DNA from: Algisphaera sp039180025
GTDB taxonomy: Bacteria; Planctomycetota; Phycisphaerae; Phycisphaerales; Phycisphaeraceae
Length of the DNA stretch: 64,000 nt
Direction of reading: 5' to 3'
Assembly: GCA_039180025.1 (NCBI GenBank)
Contig: JBCDDZ010000002.1
Coordinates: forward strand, 62,001 to 126,000
Positions 8,754 to 17,758 of this stretch are shown here, piece after piece. A program made the position numbers and the translations under genes. The notes beneath the pieces were generated by a model, which saw nothing but the letters and a program-made list of their open reading frames with translations, did not search any database and had not been told where the DNA came from. The first letter of the stretch is position 1, and each line of letters begins with the position of its first letter.

Positions 8754-9595
8754 CCGCGGGGGGTGGAGCCTTGGTGATGACGGCACGGCAGAACGACACG
8801 GCAGAGCAAGCGGCGCAACCCGACGCGGCGAGGCGGTACGTCGATACCCACGTCCACCTGCACGCGGTTTTCGACGTTGTGCGCTTTTTTGACGCGGCGG
8901 CGGCGCATTTCGCCGCGGCGGGCGCGGGGGGCCATGACGGGGTGCTGTGCCTGGCCGAGGTCGCGGGGGCCGGCGCGTTCGAGCGGCTACGGGAGCGGGG
9001 ACAGGCGGGGCCCTGGCGGTTCGTGCCGCGGGGCCGCTGCGGCCTGGTGGCGGAACGCGGCGACGGCGTCGGCGTCGGGGTGGTCGCGGGGCGGCAGGTG
9101 CGCTGCGACAACGGGCTGGAGGTTTTAGGGATCGGCGAGCCGCTGGATGACGTGGCGGACGGCCGGGGGTTTGAGGCCACCGTGGCGTCGGTGCGGGAAC
9201 GCGGGGCGCTGACGGTGGTGCCCTACGGCGTGGGGAAATGGACCGGCAAGCGCGGGGCGCAGGTCCGGCGGCTGATCGAGGCGGGGCCGAAGGACGTCGC
9301 CTACGGAGACAACGGCGGCCGGGTGGGCTGGGGCGAGACCGCGCTGCTGAAGCGCGCCCGAGCGCACGGGCGGACGGTGCTGGTGGGCACGGACCCGCTC
9401 GCGCAGGGGCGGGGGGAGGCGCGGGCCGGGTCGTGGGGTGTGGTGACGCCGGTGGTGGACGGGCACGGGGCGGACGACGGCTGGGCCGAGCGGGTGGTGG
9501 CGGCGCTGCGGGGCGTCGGCCCGGCGGGCGAGACGTTCGGGCGGCGGCTGGGCGCGGTGGCCGGGGTGGTCCAGCAGATCGGAGCACGGCTGTGA
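8750..9595 (+). CDS. PHP/TIM-barrel metal-dependent hydrolase-like protein
   Basis: Protein of 281 residues with the metal-binding start RYVDTHVHLHAVFD at about residues 26-39, as in PHP and amidohydrolase-like barrels. Later parts (LTVVPYGVGKWTGKRGAQVRRL, then HGRTVLVGTDPLA) fit a short barrel that reads a location and returns a bound state. No enzyme class can be named; a phosphoesterase or hydrolase role is only a guess from the His motif. GTG 8750 overlaps the preceding stop, and the gene shares one base with the following ATG (TGATG), so it is inside the EPS operon and coupled to the FAD enzyme that follows. Confidence 0.6.
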   Translation: MTAGGGALVMTARQNDTAEQAAQPDAARRYVDTHVHLHAVFDVVRFFDAAAAHFAAAGAGGHDGVLCLAEVAGAGAFERLRERGQAGPWRFVPRGRCGLVAERGDGVGVGVVAGRQVRCDNGLEVLGIGEPLDDVADGRGFEATVASVRERGALTVVPYGVGKWTGKRGAQVRRLIEAGPKDVAYGDNGGRVGWGETALLKRARAHGRTVLVGTDPLAQGRGEARAGSWGVVTPVVDGHGADDGWAERVVAALRGVGPAGETFGRRLGAVAGVVQQIGARL

Positions 9596-11070
9596 TGGCG
9601 GGCACGCGAGACGGGGTGGTGATCGGCCGAGACGTCGCGGCGGCGGCGGACGCGGCGTACGACCTGGTGGTGGTCGGGGGGGGGATCTACGGCGTCTGCG
9701 CGACCCTGGAAGCGGCGCGGCGGGGCAAGCGGGTGCTGCTTTTAGAGAAGCGGGACTACGGCTCGGGGACGAGTTTCCACAGCCTGCGGATCCTGCACGG
9801 GGGGCTGCGGTATCTGCAAAGCATGGACGTGCGGCGGTTCCGGGACTCGGTGGGCGAGCGGCGGTGGTTCATGGCGAACTTCCCGGAGCTGTGCGTGCCG
9901 CTGAACTGCCTGATGCCGTTGTACAACCGCGGCCTGAAGCGGCCGGGGGTGTTCCGGATGGCGTTGTGCCTTAACGAGATGATGTCGTTCGACCGGCACC
10001 GCGGCGTGCCGGCGGCGGCGCGGCTGAGCCGTGGGCGGGTGCTGAGCGCGTCGGCCACGGCGGCGGCATTCGAACGGGTCGATCCGAAGGGGCTCAAAGG
10101 CGCGGCGCAGTGGACCGACGGGCTGATGCGCAGCAGCGAGCGGGTGCAGATAGAACTCCACCGGTGGGCGGCGGCGTGCGGCGCGGTACAGCTCAATTAC
10201 GTCGAGGCGGCGGGGCTGACCCGCGAAGGGGATAGCGTGGCCGGGGTCGAGGCGGTGGACGCGGTCACCGGCGAGACGGTGGTGTTTAAGACGGCCAGGG
10301 TGTTGAACTGCGCCGGCGGGTGGTGCCGATCGGTGGCGGGGGCGATGGACCGGGACGTGCCGCGGCTGTTCCCGCGGTCGTTGGCGTTCAACCTGGTGCT
10401 GGACGTGCCGGCGCTCAGCGACTCGGCGGTCGCGGTCGCGCCGCGGGGGAGCGGGGACATGTATTTTCTCGTGCCCTGGCGGGGCGGGGTTCACGCCGGG
10501 ACGTACCACCTGGCGTGGGAAGGCAAGGACGCGGACGACCGGACCCCGCCGACGGAAGCGGTGGAGCGGTTTTTGGCGGACCTCAACGCCGCGGTGCCCG
10601 GCTGGGGGGTCGGCCCCGCAGACGTGCGGTACGTGTACGCGGGCCAGCTCCCGGCGGTGCGGGCGGGGGCGGCGGCGATGTCGCACGTCGCGCCGTTCCA
10701 CGACCACGGCGGCGGGCTGTTCAGTCTGGCGGGCCATAAATACACGACGGCCCGGCTCGAAGCGCTGCGGGCCCTGCGGCGGATGTTCAAAGGCGAACCG
10801 TTCGCGGTGCGGCCGGACACCGACCGGCCCGAGGGCTCGGGGGGCGGGCCGTGGGACGGGGCCGACGGGGTTATCGGGGCCCGGGGCTGGCAGGATCGGC
10901 TGGGGCGGTTGGCCGATGAGGAAAGCGTGGTTTATCTGGACGATTTAGTGATGCGCCGGCTCGATGGGGTCGGCTCGGCCGACGCGGTGGCGACGCTGCG
11001 CGACGCAGCGGCGGGCGTGCTGCGGGCTAAGGGATACGACGCCGAGCGTCTGCGGGAGACGAACCGATGA
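9595..11070 (+). CDS. FAD-dependent oxidoreductase, glycerol-3-phosphate dehydrogenase-like
   Basis: DAO-fold flavoprotein of 491 residues. The Rossmann FAD motif YDLVVVGGGIYGVCATLEAA lies at about residues 21-40. It is followed by LLLEKRDYGSGTSFHSLRIL and HGGLRYLQSMD, the arrangement of aerobic GlpD enzymes, in which a conserved Ser/His stretch precedes GGxRYL. Later blocks (MYFLVPWRGGVHAGTYHLAW; YAGQLPAVRAG) are also GlpD-like. GlpD oxidises sn-glycerol-3-phosphate at the membrane. Its place in an EPS cluster suggests a dedicated substrate, perhaps a glycerol or polyol decoration; this is inference. The ATG shares one base with the previous stop and the end overlaps the next gene (ATGA). 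Confidence 0.8.
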   Translation: MAGTRDGVVIGRDVAAAADAAYDLVVVGGGIYGVCATLEAARRGKRVLLLEKRDYGSGTSFHSLRILHGGLRYLQSMDVRRFRDSVGERRWFMANFPELCVPLNCLMPLYNRGLKRPGVFRMALCLNEMMSFDRHRGVPAAARLSRGRVLSASATAAAFERVDPKGLKGAAQWTDGLMRSSERVQIELHRWAAACGAVQLNYVEAAGLTREGDSVAGVEAVDAVTGETVVFKTARVLNCAGGWCRSVAGAMDRDVPRLFPRSLAFNLVLDVPALSDSAVAVAPRGSGDMYFLVPWRGGVHAGTYHLAWEGKDADDRTPPTEAVERFLADLNAAVPGWGVGPADVRYVYAGQLPAVRAGAAAMSHVAPFHDHGGGLFSLAGHKYTTARLEALRALRRMFKGEPFAVRPDTDRPEGSGGGPWDGADGVIGARGWQDRLGRLADEESVVYLDDLVMRRLDGVGSADAVATLRDAAAGVLRAKGYDAERLRETNR

Positions 11071-12299
11071 GAGTCTTGGTGCTCGCGCCGCATCCGTTGT
11101 TTACGCCCCGGGGCACGCCGATCGCGGTGCGCGCGGTGCTGGCGGGGCTGTCGGAGCAGGGGCACCGGGTGGACGTGCTCTCGTTTCACGAAGGCGAAGA
11201 CATCACGGACCTGCCCCGGGTCAGTCACGAGCGGATCGCGCGGCCGTGGGGCGTGAAGCGGGTGCCGATCGGGATCTCGTGGCAGAAAGCGGTCAGCGAC
11301 GTGTGGTTTTTCCGCCGGGCGTGGGCGATGATCCGGCGGGCGGCGGCGGCGGGCGACGCCTACGACGTGGTGCACGCGGGCGAGGAAGCGGTGTTTATGG
11401 CCGGGGTGTTCCGCCGGTGGGCGGGCCTGCCGTTTGTCTACGACATGGACTCGCGGATGAGCGCGCAGATCGTGGAAAAAAGCGGCTGGCTTTGGCCGGC
11501 GGCGAAGGTGTTTGCCGCGCTCGAGCGGCGGTCGATCGAGCGCAGCGCCGGGGTGTTGGCGGTGTGCCCGGCCCTGGTGGACGAGGCGATGCCATACCAC
11601 CCGGCGGGGAACGTCGCGCTCCTGCCGGACATCCCGAACACGGGGACCGAAGACGGCGAGCTGCCCGCGGCACTCACCGGGGCGGCGGGCCCGCCCGAAG
11701 GGGTGCGGCTGATGTACGTCGGGAACCTCGAGGGGTACCAGGGGGTGGGCCTGATGCTCGAGGCGTTCGAACGGGTGGCGGCGCAGGACGACCGGGCGAC
11801 GCTGATCGTGGTGGGCGGCCGGGAGGACCACATTGAGCATTACACGGGGGTGGCGCGGGGGCTGGTGACCAACGGCCGGGTGCGTTTTGTCGGTCCGGTG
11901 CCGATCGACCGTCTGGGCCGGGTGATGGCGTACGCGGACGTGCTGGTGTCGCCGCGGACCAAGGGGGACAACACCCCGATGAAGGTGTACAGCTATCTGC
12001 AGAGCGGCAAGCCGGTGGTGGCGACGCGGCTGCTGACGCACACGCAGGTGATGAACGACGACGTGTCGGTGCTGGTGGAGCCGACGCCCGAGGCGATGGC
12101 GGCGGGGATGCTGGACCTGGTGCGGTCGGCCGAGCGCCGCGCCGCGGTGGGCGGGGCCGGGCGGGCGTACGTCGAGCGCGAGTTTAGCGAGGACGCGTAC
12201 CGGGCCCGGCTGCGGGCGTTTTACGCGGGGATTGAAGACACGATCAAGGCGGGGGCTCCGTCACGGGGTGGCCCCGCGGTGGAAAGGAAAACGGTTTGA
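11067..12299 (+). CDS. Glycosyltransferase family 4 protein
   Basis: GT-B enzyme of 410 residues. The N-terminal domain (VLVLAPHPLFTPRGTPIAVR) has the Gly-rich acceptor loop, and YDVVHAGEEAVFMAG and FVYDMDSRMSAQIVE follow. The C-terminal domain starts at LMYVGNLEGYQGVGLMLEAF (about residues 213-232). Its donor site is unusual: TKGDNTPMKVYSYLQSGKPV (about residues 302-322) has Lys-x3-Tyr in place of the common E-x7-E, as in many GT4 subgroups of planctomycetes. It overlaps the FAD gene by four bases. It is one of at least seven transferases in this locus, and its sugar cannot be deduced. Confidence 0.85.
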   Translation: MRVLVLAPHPLFTPRGTPIAVRAVLAGLSEQGHRVDVLSFHEGEDITDLPRVSHERIARPWGVKRVPIGISWQKAVSDVWFFRRAWAMIRRAAAAGDAYDVVHAGEEAVFMAGVFRRWAGLPFVYDMDSRMSAQIVEKSGWLWPAAKVFAALERRSIERSAGVLAVCPALVDEAMPYHPAGNVALLPDIPNTGTEDGELPAALTGAAGPPEGVRLMYVGNLEGYQGVGLMLEAFERVAAQDDRATLIVVGGREDHIEHYTGVARGLVTNGRVRFVGPVPIDRLGRVMAYADVLVSPRTKGDNTPMKVYSYLQSGKPVVATRLLTHTQVMNDDVSVLVEPTPEAMAAGMLDLVRSAERRAAVGGAGRAYVEREFSEDAYRARLRAFYAGIEDTIKAGAPSRGGPAVERKTV

Positions 12300-12301
12300 C
12301 G

Positions 12302-13345
12302 ATGGACGCACTGGTCACCGGCGCAACGGGATTTTTGGGTTACAACATCGCGGCGTCGCTGTCGCGTGACGGGCAAAAGGTCCGGGCCCTCTGCCGGGCG
12401 AGCTCGGACCCGACGCGGATCGCGAAGCTGGAGAAGTACGGGGTCGAGATTGTGTCGGGCGACATTACCGACGCGGATGCGGTGGATCGGGCGGTGGCGG
12501 GCGTGGAGAAGGTGTACCACATCGCGGCGTGTTTCCGGACGTCGGGCCATCTGGACAGCTATTACCGGGCGGTCAACCGCGACGGGACCGCGCACGTGCT
12601 GGAGGCTTGCCAGAAGCACGGGGTGGAGCGGCTGATCCACTGCTCGACGGGCGGGGTGCACGGGCATATCCCCCCGGAGCGGGCGCCGGCGGACGAAGAC
12701 GCGCCGATCACGCCGGGCGATATCTATCAGGTGACCAAGTGGGAGGGCGAGGTGCTCTGCCACGAAGCGATCGAACGGGGCCAGCGGGTGACGATCTTCC
12801 GGCCCGCGGGGATCTACGGCGCCGGGGACATGCGGCTGGTGAAGCTGTTTTCGACGGTGCAGAAGGGCCGGTTCCTCATGTTCGGCGACGGCCGGCCGCA
12901 CTTCGGGATGGTCTACATCGACGACCTGGTGGCGGGCGTGAAGCTGATGGCACAGAAGGCCGAGGCGCTGGGCGAGGTCTTTATATTGTCGGGCCCCGAC
13001 GAGCTGCGGCTCAACGACCTGGTGCGCCACGTCGCCGACGCGGTCAACGGCAAGGTGCCGAAGTTTCATTGGCCGCTGCCGCCGCTGTTGGCCGCGGCGT
13101 ATCTGTGTGAAAAAATGTGCGTGCCGTTCGGCATCGAGCCGCCGATCCACCGCCGGCGGGCCCACGTGTTTACGAACAACCGGGAATTTACGTACGCCAA
13201 GGCGACGCGGCTGCTGGGCTATCAGCCCGAGATCAACGGCGTCGAAGGCGTGTACCGCACCGCGCAGTGGTACTTCGAGCACGACATCCTCAAGGGCGAG
13301 TTCCCGGGGTATCCCGCGGGCATGGAGCGCGGGGTCGAACTCTGA
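12302..13345 (+). CDS. NAD-dependent epimerase/dehydratase family protein
   Basis: Extended short-chain dehydrogenase of 347 residues. The Rossmann motif ALVTGATGFLGYNIAASLSR is at about residues 3-22, a Ser/Thr catalytic position sits in HCSTGGVHG, and the catalytic pair occurs as YQVTKWEGE (Tyr-x3-Lys, about residues 143-151). The rest (FRPAGIYGAGDMRLVKLF, GMVYIDDLVAGV) is typical of sugar-nucleotide and 3-beta-HSD-like enzymes. It probably makes or modifies a nucleotide sugar for the EPS. Two starts are possible: TTG 12296, overlapping the previous stop as TTGA, or ATG 12302, which I prefer. GGAAAGGAAA at 12281-12290 could serve either. Confidence 0.85.
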   Translation: MDALVTGATGFLGYNIAASLSRDGQKVRALCRASSDPTRIAKLEKYGVEIVSGDITDADAVDRAVAGVEKVYHIAACFRTSGHLDSYYRAVNRDGTAHVLEACQKHGVERLIHCSTGGVHGHIPPERAPADEDAPITPGDIYQVTKWEGEVLCHEAIERGQRVTIFRPAGIYGAGDMRLVKLFSTVQKGRFLMFGDGRPHFGMVYIDDLVAGVKLMAQKAEALGEVFILSGPDELRLNDLVRHVADAVNGKVPKFHWPLPPLLAAAYLCEKMCVPFGIEPPIHRRRAHVFTNNREFTYAKATRLLGYQPEINGVEGVYRTAQWYFEHDILKGEFPGYPAGMERGVEL

Positions 13346-13398
13346 CCCGAGCCGGGCCGAGCAAGGCGTAAGCCGGTGAATCGATACGAGAGGGTGCG

Positions 13399-14637
13399 AT
13401 GCAGACTACGGTGGAAGCGATGAGTCCGACGGAAGACGAACGCGGGGTGACGCACGGCCCGGGTGACGGGGCGCGTGGGGCCGCGGCGGAGTCCGCGGTG
13501 GCGTCGCCGGCGGCCCCCGAAGCCTCGCTGGAGGCGTTCGCTCAAGCGCAGGGCAAGCCCAAGAACCAGATGCGCAAGCGGGTGCTGTTTGCGCTCAAGG
13601 GGCTGATCTCGTTGGGGCTGATCGCGTGGATCGTCAGCGGGGCGAACCTGGCGGAGGTCGCCGAGTCGGCCAAGGGGGTCCACGTCGGCTGGCTGGCCCT
13701 GGCGTTCGGGTTGCAGGTGGTTGGGCCGGGGCTGACGTCGCTGCGCTGGAAGGGCCTGCTGGCGGCCAAGGACTGCCGGCCCAGCTGGGGGTATCTCTAT
13801 AAGTCGTCGCTGGTGGCGGTGTTTTTCAAGCAATTTCTGCCATCGATTTTGGGCGGGGACACGATCCGGGCGTACGACGCCTGGCGGGCCGGGGCGAGCA
13901 AGGGGCTCGCGGTGACGTCGGTGGTCGTGGACCGCCTGATCGGGATGGTGGCGTTGGCGATGTTCGCGGTGGTGGCGTTGGCGTTTGTGTCGGGGCCGCT
14001 GATCGACCGGGTGTCGGGGGTCCGGTGGTGGGCCGCGGCGGGGCTGGCGGGGACGGCGGGGCTGACGTGGGCGATGTTTGCCCGCAACGAGGCGATCCAC
14101 CGGTGGGTGGCGTGGGGGATCGGCCGGCTGCCGGGGCTGGTGCGGGGCAAGTTCGAAAAAATCTACGGCGCGCTCTCGGGGTACCGCGGGCAGTACGGGC
14201 CGCTGCTCGTGGCGTTCGGCGTGTCGGTGGTGCTGCAGACCAAGGTGGTGTTTTTCTATTACGCCATCGGGATGGCGCTGGGGATGGAGATCGGGCTGAC
14301 CAACTGGTTCGTGATCGTGCCGGTGGCGATCTTCATCATGCTCGCGCCCATCTCGATCAACGGGGTGGGGCTGCGGGAGGGGGTGTTCACGTTCCTGTTG
14401 GCGACGGTCTTTGCCGAGTCGCGGAGCGAGGCGCTGGCCTTCGCGTGGATCGAGTACGGCATTTTTCTGGTGTTCGGGATGCTCGGCGGGCTCGTCTACG
14501 CGACCCGGCGGGGCGGCAACGTGCGTGGCACCCCCGGAAACCCCGGAAACCCCGGAAACCCCGGAAACCCCGGAAACCCCGGAAACCCTGGCGCCCCGCT
14601 CGCGCGGCCGGGGGCTGCGGGTCCGGGCGGCGGCTAG
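13399..14637 (+). CDS. Lysylphosphatidylglycerol synthase TM-like (UPF0104/YbhN) membrane protein
   Basis: Inner-membrane protein of 412 residues. After a hydrophilic N-terminus of about 60 residues come roughly eight helices. They include the conserved block FKQFLPSILGGDTIRAYDAW at about residues 145-165, and VPVAIFIMLAPISINGVGLREG near residue 315, both characteristic of the family that includes the MprF flippase domain and YbhN. Its usual role is lipid or lipid-linked precursor transport, and a repeat-unit flippase is possible here, since no Wzx was seen. The last 40 residues form a (Gly-Asn-Pro)n tail encoded by a 9-bp tandem repeat, which is unusual. It is set 53 bases after the epimerase. 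Confidence 0.78.
   Translation: MQTTVEAMSPTEDERGVTHGPGDGARGAAAESAVASPAAPEASLEAFAQAQGKPKNQMRKRVLFALKGLISLGLIAWIVSGANLAEVAESAKGVHVGWLALAFGLQVVGPGLTSLRWKGLLAAKDCRPSWGYLYKSSLVAVFFKQFLPSILGGDTIRAYDAWRAGASKGLAVTSVVVDRLIGMVALAMFAVVALAFVSGPLIDRVSGVRWWAAAGLAGTAGLTWAMFARNEAIHRWVAWGIGRLPGLVRGKFEKIYGALSGYRGQYGPLLVAFGVSVVLQTKVVFFYYAIGMALGMEIGLTNWFVIVPVAIFIMLAPISINGVGLREGVFTFLLATVFAESRSEALAFAWIEYGIFLVFGMLGGLVYATRRGGNVRGTPGNPGNPGNPGNPGNPGNPGAPLARPGAAGPGGG
14532..14585 (+). repeat. 9-bp tandem repeat, six copies, coding Gly-Asn-Pro
   Basis: Six perfect head-to-tail copies of CCCCGGAAA occupy this span inside the 3' end of the UPF0104-like gene. The unit is three codons long, so copy-number changes would lengthen or shorten the (GNP)n tail without shifting the frame. 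Perfect identity at the DNA level suggests recent slippage expansion rather than old selection on the protein. Confidence 0.9.
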
Positions 14638-14743
14638 GGAAAACCGGCGGGTGGTGGGTTATGTTGGGCAGGGCCTGGGGCGGACGATAAGGAGAAACGT
14701 GGGCCGGGAACGCCCGGGTCGAAGGTTACTGAAGGGGTATCCC

Positions 14744-16642
14744 ATGTCGGTGTTTATTGATCACACAGATGAGCGCGAAAGCCCGGGCCCCGCGGAGCGT
14801 CCGGGTATCGAAGAACCGGCCGGGCAGATCGGCCGCGACGGCGGCTGGGACCGGGAGCGATCGGATGTCCGGGCCGCGGCGGTCGCCCCGCGCCCGAGCC
14901 GGGCGTGGATCGTGTTGCAGTGCGTGCTGGTGGTGCTGATGGCGGCGGCGGGGCGGTACGCTTACGAAGTCCCCGGGGTGCATTTCGACGAGCCGTACCA
15001 CCTGCTCCCGGCGAGGAACTGGGTCGACCACGGCACGCTGGAACTGACCCCCGGCGGAGACCCGTACACCCGGGCCCGGGCGTTTACCTACCTCGTCGGG
15101 GTGTCCTACATGCTCCTGGGCGACAGCCTGGCCTCGGCCCAGTGGGTGTCGCTGATTTCGGGGGTGGGGCTGGTGCTGCTGGGGTTCGGGTGGGTCCGTG
15201 GGGCGGTCCGGCGGGAGGATGAACTCAGACACGTCGCGGCAGATCGTTCCGGCGAAAGTGGGCCCGCGGCCACGCCGGGGGCGGCCACGCTTCAGGGGAG
15301 CCGCGCTGGGGTCCTGCCGGGGGCGGGGGTCGGGGCGGGGTTGATCGCGGCGGGGCTGATGGCGTTTTCGCTGGACCTGATCCACTTTTCGTACATGGTG
15401 CGGTTCTACATGCTCCAGGTGTTGGTGATCTGGGCGGTGCTGATGCTGGTCTGGGGGATGCTGTACGGCCGTGGCGGGCGGTGGGCGCGGGCGGCGTGCG
15501 GCGGGGGGGCGGCCGCGGCGCTGCTGCTGGCGGTGCATCTGCAGTTGACGTCGGTGATCGCGGTGGCGGGGATGGGGCTGTGGGCCGCCGGGGCGTGGGC
15601 GGTGCGGGCGGTGCGGGTGCCCGGGAAACGGGGCAAGTGGAACGCGGCGGGGGTGGTGGTGCTGCTGGGCCTGGCGGTGGCGGTGGGGGTACTGGCGGTG
15701 AAGACCGGCCGGCTCGACGGGCTGTGGTCGAAGTACCGCGGGGCGGACCTGTGGGTCGGGGCGGACGCGGACGACGTGTGGTACTACGCGAAGTACTACG
15801 CCCAGCGGTTTGGCTGGATGTGGGTCGGGTTCCCCGTGGCCGCGGCGCTGGGGTTCTGGCGGGCGCCCCGGGCGACGGGGTTCCTGCTGCTCACCTGGGC
15901 GGGGGGGTTCGTCGGGCAATCGTTCGGGGGATTCAAGGCGGACCGCTACGTGCTGTACACCCTGCCGATGTTCATGGCGATATGGGGGATCGGGGCGGCG
16001 GCGGGGTGCGGGCTACTGGTGGCGGGAGCCCGGGCGGCGGCCGGCGGGCTGGTGGGCCGACGGCCCGCACTGGTGCAGGCGGCGGGGGTCTTGGCGGCGC
16101 TCTTGTTCCTCGGCGTCGGGGCGGTGGGGATGAAGCAGGTCTGGAGCATGCAGACAACCCTGCGGGTCGCGCTGGGGCAGACCCGCGGGCCGCACGTCAA
16201 GCCGGACTGGGCGGCGGCCGAGACCTGGCTCCGGGCGCAGGCGGCGGCGGCGGACGCGGTGGTGACCTCGTCGAGCCCGCTGGCGCTGTATTTCATCGGG
16301 CGACATGATGTGGCGATCAACGCTTCGCAGCTCGATGACGATCCGGAATTTGCGCGGGACTGGCGGGTGGACGCGCCGGTGATTTCGTCGGCCGAGTCGC
16401 TCGCAAAAGTGATCGCCGAGCAGCCCTCGGGGTTGATTGTGGTCGAGCGTGACCTGTGGCGGCAGCCCGCCGGGGTCCCGGTCGCCACGGCGGATTTTAT
16501 CGAGGCGCGGACCCAACGGCTGGCGGTAGAGCGGGACTGGCGTTTGGAAGTGTTCCGCTGGCCCGGCACCCCCGGCACCCCCGGCATCCCCGGCACCTCC
16601 GGAACCGCTGGCCTCCCCGGCACCCCGGTGAGCCCCGACTGA
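14744..16642 (+). CDS. GT-C (GT39/ArnT-like) membrane glycosyltransferase
   Basis: Polytopic protein of 632 residues with about eleven hydrophobic helices. The first periplasmic loop carries VPGVHFDEPYHLLPARNW (about residues 71-88). The Asp-Glu pair there matches the catalytic acid motif of PMT/ArnT-like transferases, which use polyprenyl-phosphate sugars. A soluble C-terminal domain (about 480-600) follows the last helices. ATG 14744 has a GAAGGGG site upstream; an earlier in-frame start would overlap the previous gene. The C-terminus ends in GTPGTPGIPGTSGTAGLPGT, a collagen-like tail similar to that of its upstream neighbour. The donor may come from the GtrB-like enzyme at 7662. Confidence 0.8.
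   Translation: MSVFIDHTDERESPGPAERPGIEEPAGQIGRDGGWDRERSDVRAAAVAPRPSRAWIVLQCVLVVLMAAAGRYAYEVPGVHFDEPYHLLPARNWVDHGTLELTPGGDPYTRARAFTYLVGVSYMLLGDSLASAQWVSLISGVGLVLLGFGWVRGAVRREDELRHVAADRSGESGPAATPGAATLQGSRAGVLPGAGVGAGLIAAGLMAFSLDLIHFSYMVRFYMLQVLVIWAVLMLVWGMLYGRGGRWARAACGGGAAAALLLAVHLQLTSVIAVAGMGLWAAGAWAVRAVRVPGKRGKWNAAGVVVLLGLAVAVGVLAVKTGRLDGLWSKYRGADLWVGADADDVWYYAKYYAQRFGWMWVGFPVAAALGFWRAPRATGFLLLTWAGGFVGQSFGGFKADRYVLYTLPMFMAIWGIGAAAGCGLLVAGARAAAGGLVGRRPALVQAAGVLAALLFLGVGAVGMKQVWSMQTTLRVALGQTRGPHVKPDWAAAETWLRAQAAAADAVVTSSSPLALYFIGRHDVAINASQLDDDPEFARDWRVDAPVISSAESLAKVIAEQPSGLIVVERDLWRQPAGVPVATADFIEARTQRLAVERDWRLEVFRWPGTPGTPGIPGTSGTAGLPGTPVSPD
16563..16629 (+). repeat. Degenerate 9-bp tandem repeat coding Gly-x-Pro tail
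   Basis: Imperfect copies of CCCCGGCAC run through the 3' end of the GT-C gene, giving Gly-Thr-Pro/Gly-Ile-Pro triplets. The unit shares CCCCGG and its length with the repeat in the gene upstream, but is more diverged, so the two tails have related origins or were made by the same slippage-prone sequence. Confidence 0.75.
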
Positions 16643-16768
16643 AGCGGGCGGGGGCAAGTCGGAGAAACGAAGTGATTGCGGGGGAAGACTGTGCCGATAG
16701 ATAGAATAGGGTCGCGAAACGGCTCGGAGGTGGTGCAGGGGTGGCTCGGGCGGGGTGAGGGACGAGAT

Positions 16769-17758
16769 GTGGACACGATGGACCCGCCGAAAACCAGCAC
16801 GACCCCGGGCGAAGCCTCGGCGGTGACCGAGCCCGAGAACCGTAGCGGGGCGATCGCCGCGCCGGACCCGCCCGCGGGTACCCGGCCCGACACGGTGCGT
16901 CTCGGCGGGGAAAAAGGAGTTTGGTTCGACCGGATCACGGAAGCCGCGGCGGCGGCGTATGTGATGGCGGCGCTGGACGCCGGTCGGGGCGGCTGGGTGG
17001 TGACTTCGAACCTGGACCACCTGGTGCGGGCCCGGCGGGACCCGGATTTCCGCCGGATGACCCGGGACGCGGACCTGGTGGTCGCCGACGGGGCACCGCT
17101 GGTGTGGGCCAGCGTGCTCCAGGGGACGCCGCTGCCCGAGCGGGTGGCGGGGTCGTCGCTGGTGTGGACCCTGGCCGAGGCCGCGGCGACGCGGGGGCGG
17201 AGCGTGTACCTGCTCGGCGGAGACCCGGGGACCGCGGAAGAGGCGGGCCGGGTGCTGGAGGCCCGGTACCCGGGGCTGCGGGTCGTGGGGACCTGGTGCC
17301 CGCCACGCGGGTTCGAGACGGACCTGCCGCATATGCAAGCAATGGCCGAGTCGCTGCGCAGTTCCGGGGCGGACCTGGTGTACGTGGCGTTGGGGTCGCC
17401 GAAACAGGAGAAGCTGATCGAACAGCTCCGCGAGGTGCTGCCCGGGGCGTGGTGGATGGGGGTGGGGATCAGCCTGAGCTTTATCTGCGGCCGGGTGCGG
17501 CGGGCGCCGCGGTGGGTCCAGCGTCTCGGGCTCGAGTGGGTGCACCGGATGGCCCAGGAGCCGCGGCGGCTGGCGCGGCGGTATCTGGTGGACGGTATCC
17601 CTTTTGCACTGGTTTTGCTATGCTCGAGTTTGGTCCGACGGTTCAGCACGCCGGACGCGGAGCGGACGCGGCGCCCGATAAAGCGGGCCGCCGCAGCCCG
17701 TACGGCCGGGGTTGAGGGAACGCACGGGACGGAACCGGTGCGAGAGGGAGGTCCATGA
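16769..17758 (+). CDS. WecB/TagA/CpsF family glycosyltransferase
   Basis: GT26 enzyme of 329 residues. The family blocks are all present: WVVTSNLDHLVRARRDPDF, VVADGAPLVWAS (catalytic Asp region, about residues 107-118), VYLLGGDPGTAEEAGRVLE, and VYVALGSPKQEKLIEQ (about residues 207-222). WWMGVGISLSFICG closes the core. This family transfers N-acetylmannosamine-type sugars to a lipid-linked sugar early in the pathway. GTG 16769 was chosen for its GAGGGA site six bases upstream; ATG 16778 and an earlier start at 16676 are alternatives. A low-complexity linker of about 45 residues precedes the domain. Confidence 0.9.
   Translation: MDTMDPPKTSTTPGEASAVTEPENRSGAIAAPDPPAGTRPDTVRLGGEKGVWFDRITEAAAAAYVMAALDAGRGGWVVTSNLDHLVRARRDPDFRRMTRDADLVVADGAPLVWASVLQGTPLPERVAGSSLVWTLAEAAATRGRSVYLLGGDPGTAEEAGRVLEARYPGLRVVGTWCPPRGFETDLPHMQAMAESLRSSGADLVYVALGSPKQEKLIEQLREVLPGAWWMGVGISLSFICGRVRRAPRWVQRLGLEWVHRMAQEPRRLARRYLVDGIPFALVLLCSSLVRRFSTPDAERTRRPIKRAAAARTAGVEGTHGTEPVREGGP

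Noticed and set aside
14532..14585. CRISPR-like repeat array
   Set aside because: Units are 9 bp without spacers and lie in frame inside a coding region; it is a simple tandem repeat.
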